A DNA stretch of 10,563 nt from the NCBI GenBank assembly GCA_001800495.1, contig MGVM01000047.1, forward strand, positions 291-10,853. The letters are read 5' to 3'. The notes beneath the pieces were generated by a model. The model searched no databases. It was not told where the DNA came from and was given only the letters and a program-made list of their open reading frames with translations. Below are positions 7,411-10,563 of this stretch, one piece after another. The translations under genes were made by a program, and so were the position numbers. The DNA comes from Elusimicrobia bacterium RIFOXYB2_FULL_48_7. GTDB taxonomy: Bacteria > Elusimicrobiota > Endomicrobiia > CG1-02-37-114 > XYA2-FULL-39-19. Positions within the stretch are counted from its first letter, which is position 1. Every line of letters starts with the position of its first letter.

Positions 7411-7768
7411 CGTTTCGGTTTTATTCGTCCTCATCGCGTCAATATCGCTTATTTTTCTCAAGGGGGGGAATATTTTTACTGGCATATTTGCCGGCATTGC
7501 TATAAGCCTTTTGAATACATATCTGCTTGCGGTGACGCTGGAACAGATAAGTTCTCTTGAAAACCCGAAGGTCTGGAGCTATTTCTGGAGGACAGCTTTT
7601 CTGCGCTTGCCGGCCGTAATACTTGTTTTTTGCGTGCTGATCGTTTTCTTGAAAATCAACCTAGTGGGGTTTTTCGCCGGCCTTACTGCCGGTTTTATAA
7701 TCGGAATTATTCAACTGACAAAAATCGCGAAACAGGCAAAACCATGTCAATTGTCCCCGAAAGCATAG
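7379..7768 (+). CDS. atpI: ATP synthase protein I
   Basis: A 129-residue, strongly hydrophobic protein with four predicted membrane helices (about 9-27, 33-53, 73-91 and 94-113) separated by a short charged loop containing WSYFWRTAFLRLP (66-78). Size, topology and its place between atpZ and atpB match the ATP synthase I family. That family assists c-ring assembly in Na+-type synthases (Propionigenium) and, together with AtpZ, magnesium supply in Bacillus. The sequence family is very divergent, so the assignment leans on context. It overlaps atpZ by 32 nt and atpB by 25 nt. Confidence 0.8.
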   Translation: MFQSIKKTILSVSVLFVLIASISLIFLKGGNIFTGIFAGIAISLLNTYLLAVTLEQISSLENPKVWSYFWRTAFLRLPAVILVFCVLIVFLKINLVGFFAGLTAGFIIGIIQLTKIAKQAKPCQLSPKA

Positions 7769-8475
7769 AATACCACATAGCAAATGTTCCAACCTCAATA
7801 TTGATGTCTCTTCTCGTATGGGCGATACTGCTTGTAGTCTCCCTTATAGCGCTGAAATCATTCAAATACATACCCGGCAAAATCCAGTGTATCCTGGAAT
7901 TCTGTTTTGAATATGTGTTCAATCTGGCTGATGAATCCATAGGCCCGGAAGCGCACAGGTATTACCCGCTTTTCCTGGGAATATTCTTTTATATACTTGT
8001 CAGCAATCTAATGGGGCTGGTTCCCGGGTTTATTTCACCTACATCCGACCCTTATGTGACAGTGATGCTGGCGCTGGTAGTATTCATTTATTACAATTTT
8101 CAGGGTTTCCTGGTGAAAGGATGGGGTTATCTCGGCCATTTTTTCGGGCCGAAACTGCCATGGTACCTTTTTCCAATAAACATGCTGATGTTTGTAATTG
8201 AAATAATCAGTAATTTCGCACGCCCGTTTTCACTTGCCATGCGTTTGTTCTGCAATATTTTCTCGAAAGAAATACTGCTTGGAGTCCTGGCATTGCTTGT
8301 ATTGAAATTCTTTTTCGGCGACAGTATTATTGAAAAAGGGCTCACGCTCGGGCCGCTGGTTTTGCGCCCGCTCATTCTTCTGCTGGGGCTCATGATCGGC
8401 TTGATCCAGGCATTGATTTTCCTGGTATTATCGATTTCTTATGTGGCAGGTGCTGTAAGGTCGGAAGGACATTAA
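7744..8475 (+). CDS. atpB: ATP synthase F0 subunit a
   Basis: Subunit a forms the stator half-channels that carry the coupling ion to and from the c-ring. The 243-residue, multi-helix protein contains the essential arginine as Arg167 in the motif RPFSLAMRLFCN (160-171, equivalent to E. coli Arg210), the ISNFARP lead-in, and the final-helix GLIQALIFLVLS with Gln222 (E. coli Gln252). I chose the ATG at 7744 because MSIVPESIEYHI begins like other family members. The frame stays open 38 codons further upstream (ATG at 7630), but that extension only re-reads atpI. The conserved GN and AG residues after the arginine are changed: LFCNIFSKE instead of LFGN-x-x-AGE, placing Lys175 at the position of E. 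coli Gly218. Gly215 falls at the position of E. coli His245. atpE follows after 23 nt. Confidence 0.96.
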   Translation: MSIVPESIEYHIANVPTSILMSLLVWAILLVVSLIALKSFKYIPGKIQCILEFCFEYVFNLADESIGPEAHRYYPLFLGIFFYILVSNLMGLVPGFISPTSDPYVTVMLALVVFIYYNFQGFLVKGWGYLGHFFGPKLPWYLFPINMLMFVIEIISNFARPFSLAMRLFCNIFSKEILLGVLALLVLKFFFGDSIIEKGLTLGPLVLRPLILLLGLMIGLIQALIFLVLSISYVAGAVRSEGH

Positions 8476-8486
8476 AAATAATTTAA

Positions 8487-8492
8487 GGGAGG
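8487..8492 (+). promoter_or_regulatory. Strong Shine-Dalgarno of atpE
   Basis: GGGAGG lies 6 nt before the ATG at 8499 in an A-rich context. It is the best ribosome binding site in the atp cluster, which fits the need for many c subunits per complex. It also fixes the start of atpE so that the N-terminal signal-like extension is included. Confidence 0.75.
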
Positions 8493-8498
8493 AAGAAA

Positions 8499-8861
8499 AT
8501 GGTCAGAAGGATTTTAAGTATTGTCGGTTTCATGATGATGAGCGGGTTGGTATGGGCAGAGGAAAAAGCGGCTGCTTCTGTCGTACAGGCAGCAGCGCCG
8601 TATTCAGTCAATTATTTCGTATGGACCGTCATTGTCGCCGGCATAGGGTTGGCATTCGCGGCGGCATTCTGCGGTTTAGCGCAGGGAATGGCCGTGTCAA
8701 AAGCTGTTGAAGGCATCTCCAGGCAGCCGGAAGCCACACCGCAGATCCAGCTTGCCATGATGATAGGCCTTGCGTTCATTGAATCGCTAGTGCTTTATAC
8801 CCTTTTCATCGGTATAATCCTGCTTTTCGTGAATCCGTTCATGAAATATTTTGTGCAATAA
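8499..8861 (+). CDS. atpE: ATP synthase F0 subunit c, Na+-type residues, with N-terminal signal peptide
   Basis: Subunit c forms the rotating ion-binding ring. At 120 residues it is about 30 longer than a typical subunit c. Residues 1-20 form a signal-like peptide with a plausible cleavage after LVWA, followed by an Ala-rich linker (about 21-35). The mature hairpin has helix 1 (about 38-66), the polar loop with RQPE (75-78), and helix 2 (about 84-112). The ion site reads Gln62, Glu95, Ser96 and Tyr100. This is the same spacing as Q32, E65, S66 and Y70 of the Na+-binding ring of Ilyobacter tartaricus, with VNPF near the C-terminus also shared. The Thr67 counterpart is Leu97. Sodium coupling is therefore predicted, though not proven. 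The strong GGGAGG site fixes the start. Signal-bearing c subunits are known from Aquifex and some other lineages. Confidence 0.96.
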   Translation: MVRRILSIVGFMMMSGLVWAEEKAAASVVQAAAPYSVNYFVWTVIVAGIGLAFAAAFCGLAQGMAVSKAVEGISRQPEATPQIQLAMMIGLAFIESLVLYTLFIGIILLFVNPFMKYFVQ

Positions 8862-8874
8862 CTAAACAAAAAAC

Positions 8875-9378
8875 ATGATAGAAATTAATCCCGGGATATT
8901 CATTGCCCAGTTAATCACTTTTCTGGCGGCCCTTTTCATCCTCTGGAAGTTCGCGTGGGGGCCTTTGCTGGGCATGCTTAAAGAGCGGCAGGATAAGATA
9001 AAAAAAGATCTTGATGTCGCTGAGTCAGCAAGGCAGTCGATTGAGAAGCTCCAGCAGGAATACAGCCAGAAACTCTCAGAGATCCAGCAGAAAGCGGCGG
9101 AACTTGTTTCGCAGGCTAAGCAGGATGGGGAGCGCATGAAAGGCGAAATCCTGAAAATCGCCCAGAGTGAAGCGGAAGAACTGCGCAAAAAAACGCAGGA
9201 GCAGCTTGACGGGGAAAAGAAGCGTATATCAGCCGAGTTGCGCTCGGAACTGTCCGCCCTTTCCATTTCAATAGCGGAAAAAATCATTCGGCAATCGATA
9301 GACAAAAAAATGCAGGATAACCTGTTTAAAGAAGCGCTGGACGGCCTTGATGCCGGAACCGGGAAGAAACCCTCATGA
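8875..9378 (+). CDS. atpF: ATP synthase F0 subunit b
   Basis: Subunit b is the peripheral stalk that holds F1 against subunit a. The 167-residue protein has one N-terminal membrane helix (about 8-27, with the family-typical start INPGIFIAQLITFL). A basic/aromatic border follows (WKFAWGPLLGMLKER, 24-38), then a long charged helix rich in Lys, Glu and Gln to about residue 145, ending in SIAEKIIRQSIDKK near the delta-binding end. Only one b gene is present; there is no b' copy between atpE and atpH. No convincing Shine-Dalgarno precedes the ATG, which follows atpE by 13 nt. The stop overlaps the atpH start as ATGA. Confidence 0.95.
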   Translation: MIEINPGIFIAQLITFLAALFILWKFAWGPLLGMLKERQDKIKKDLDVAESARQSIEKLQQEYSQKLSEIQQKAAELVSQAKQDGERMKGEILKIAQSEAEELRKKTQEQLDGEKKRISAELRSELSALSISIAEKIIRQSIDKKMQDNLFKEALDGLDAGTGKKPS

Positions 9379-9902
9379 AAGATATTTTTACAGGCAGGCA
9401 TTACGCGCGTTCATTTTTTTCGGTACTGGATAAACAAATGGACAGCACCGGCGAGGTTTTTGCCGGCTTGTCGGAAATCGTAAATAATTCGCCCGAAATG
9501 AATAAATTCCTTGCGCATCCCCTGTTTTCCCGCGAGGAAAAAAAAGCCGCTTTGTTTAAGAGCATCAAGGGCAAGATCCCGCCGGAAGTCGCGGAATGTG
9601 TCGGGATCCTGATAGAAAAAAGGAAAACCCTGCTTATACCGGACATTCTGGCCGAATTGCGCAGGCTGGTAAAGGAAAAACAGGGGGTTGGGCAGGTTTT
9701 TGTTGAAAGTTCGTATGAACTTTCGGAAAAAGAGAAAAAGCAGCTTGAAGGAAAGTTAAGTGCATTCACTGGCAAAAAGACGGAAGTTGTATATTCGGTA
9801 AAAAAAGAACTTATCGGCGGCCTTATCATAAAAATCGGCGGCGCAATAATGGATAATAGTTTAAAAACAAAGATAAATAACTTAAAGGAACAACTCTCAT
9901 GA
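9375..9902 (+). CDS. atpH: ATP synthase F1 subunit delta
   Basis: Subunit delta (OSCP family) caps the alpha/beta hexamer and joins it to subunit b. The 175-residue length is normal. Family features in order are the N-terminal HYARSFFSVL (9-18), FLAHPLFSREEKKAAL (45-60), ILIEKRKTLLIPDI (78-91), and the C-terminal LIGGLIIKIGGAIMDNSL (147-164), which is the most conserved part of delta. ATGA overlaps at both ends link it to atpF upstream (9375-9378) and atpA downstream (9899-9902), so the three genes are very likely translated in a coupled way. Confidence 0.95.
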   Translation: MKDIFTGRHYARSFFSVLDKQMDSTGEVFAGLSEIVNNSPEMNKFLAHPLFSREEKKAALFKSIKGKIPPEVAECVGILIEKRKTLLIPDILAELRRLVKEKQGVGQVFVESSYELSEKEKKQLEGKLSAFTGKKTEVVYSVKKELIGGLIIKIGGAIMDNSLKTKINNLKEQLS

Positions 9903-10563
9903 TCGATTCTAAAGAAATCACCGGTGTTATCAAAAAACAACTGGAAAGCTATCAATCAAAGCTGGAACTCAAGGAAGTCGGCTATGTCCTGCAGGTAGGA
10001 GACGGCATCGCCAGGGTTTACGGCCTGGAAAAGGCCATGTACGGCGAGCTTGTGCTCCTGCCACACGGGGTTTTCGGTATGATTTTGAACCTTGAAGCGG
10101 ACAGCGCCGGCTGTATTCTATTCGGCGAGCAGAAGCTTATCAAGGAAGGTGATGAGGTCAAACGCACCGGCAGGGTAATGGAAGTCCCGGTAGGCGAAGG
10201 ACTGCTTGGAAGGGTCATAAACCCGATCGGACAGCCGTTGGACGGCAAGGGAAAAATAGCCACTAGCAAAACCCGGTCGGTTGAAGTCATTGCTCCGGGA
10301 GTCATAGAAAGGCAGCCCGTGAAAGAACCAATTCAGACGGGATTGAAGGCCATTGACTCGATGATACCGATAGGCCGCGGGCAAAGGGAACTTATCATAG
10401 GCGACCGCCAGATAGGAAAAACAGCGATAGCTCTTGACACGATAATAAACCAGAAAAACGACCCGAAAAGGCCGATATGCATTTACGTCGCGATTGGCCA
10501 GAAGCAGTCAAATATAGCCCAGATCGTTAAAACACTTGAAACTTACGGGGCCATGGAATACAC
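9899..10563 (+). CDS. atpA: ATP synthase F1 subunit alpha, 3' partial
   Basis: The first 221 residues of the regulatory nucleotide-binding subunit are present; the gene continues past the window. The ATG at 9899 overlaps the atpH stop (ATGA) and gives the normal N-terminus EITGVIKKQLESY. The beta-barrel domain follows with VGYVLQVGDGIARVYGL (27-43) and GRVINPIGQPLDG (104-116). Next come PGVIERQPVKEPIQTGLKAID (133-153) and the start of the nucleotide domain with Walker A GDRQIGKT (168-175) and YVAIGQKQSNIAQIV (196-210). The usual alpha Walker A is GDRQTGKT; Ile172 replaces the Thr, still within the general GxxxxGK[ST] rule. Residual order suggests a standard operon continuing to gamma, beta and epsilon, but those genes cannot be seen. 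Confidence 0.97.
   Translation, partial: MIDSKEITGVIKKQLESYQSKLELKEVGYVLQVGDGIARVYGLEKAMYGELVLLPHGVFGMILNLEADSAGCILFGEQKLIKEGDEVKRTGRVMEVPVGEGLLGRVINPIGQPLDGKGKIATSKTRSVEVIAPGVIERQPVKEPIQTGLKAIDSMIPIGRGQRELIIGDRQIGKTAIALDTIINQKNDPKRPICIYVAIGQKQSNIAQIVKTLETYGAMEY

Noticed and set aside
7630..7743. Extended N-terminus for subunit a starting at 7630
   Set aside because: The 38 extra codons re-read the atpI gene in another frame and encode a charged peptide unlike any subunit a. The ATG at 7744 fits the family.
8862..9955. Two long - strand open frames (179 and 184 codons) over atpF and atpH
   Set aside because: Both are antisense to well-identified ATP synthase genes and are Ser/Phe-rich, as expected from complementing Lys/Glu-rich coiled-coil codons.
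1..10563. CRISPR array, tRNA, rRNA, insertion sequence or defence system
   Set aside because: I saw no regularly spaced repeats, no tRNA-like cloverleaf or rRNA signature, no transposase or terminal repeats, and no gene of a known defence family. There is almost no non-coding space to hold one.

Overview
The window is a compact, almost fully coding stretch of a bacterial chromosome, with moderate GC and every convincing gene on the + strand. It looks like a Gram-negative-type organism: there is a secreted protein with a C-terminal aromatic beta-barrel signature, GatB implies tRNA-dependent amidation, and an F-type ATP synthase operon is present. The mix would fit one of the poorly cultured phyla (Elusimicrobiota/Omnitrophota-like), but that placement is a guess made without any database comparison.

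Layout. (1) 1-2788: a 5'-truncated membrane-anchored serine hydrolase of the class A beta-lactamase fold, a Nudix hydrolase, and gatB, closely packed and probably co-transcribed. (2) 2802-4513: a self-contained unit with a perfect consensus sigma70 promoter, a leader of about 100 nt, an unrecognised 491-aa exported protein (probable outer-membrane beta-barrel), and a strong intrinsic terminator. (3) 4544-10563: a 14-bp inverted repeat overlapping a candidate promoter, then an AlaC-like aminotransferase, homoserine dehydrogenase, atpZ, atpI, atpB, atpE, atpF, atpH and the first 221 codons of atpA, which runs off the window. From the aminotransferase onward the genes overlap or are separated by at most 23 nt, so amino-acid biosynthesis genes appear to sit at the head of the ATP synthase operon.

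How the genes work together. The aminotransferase and homoserine dehydrogenase belong to aspartate-family/alanine amino-acid metabolism. The atp genes build the F0 sector (a, c, b), the delta stalk and the start of F1. Subunit c carries the residues of a sodium-binding c-ring (Gln62, Glu95, Ser96, Tyr100, equal to Ilyobacter tartaricus Q32/E65/S66/Y70). Subunit a carries a Lys/Gly pair (Lys175, Gly215) at positions where alkaliphilic Bacillus enzymes carry Lys180/Gly212. A Na+-coupled ATP synthase is therefore the most interesting prediction here.

I found no CRISPR array, tRNA, rRNA, insertion sequence, phage gene or defence system, and no clearly new multi-gene system. The most worthwhile unknowns are the exported barrel protein with its strong promoter, the palindrome in front of the aminotransferase, and the unusual F0 residues.
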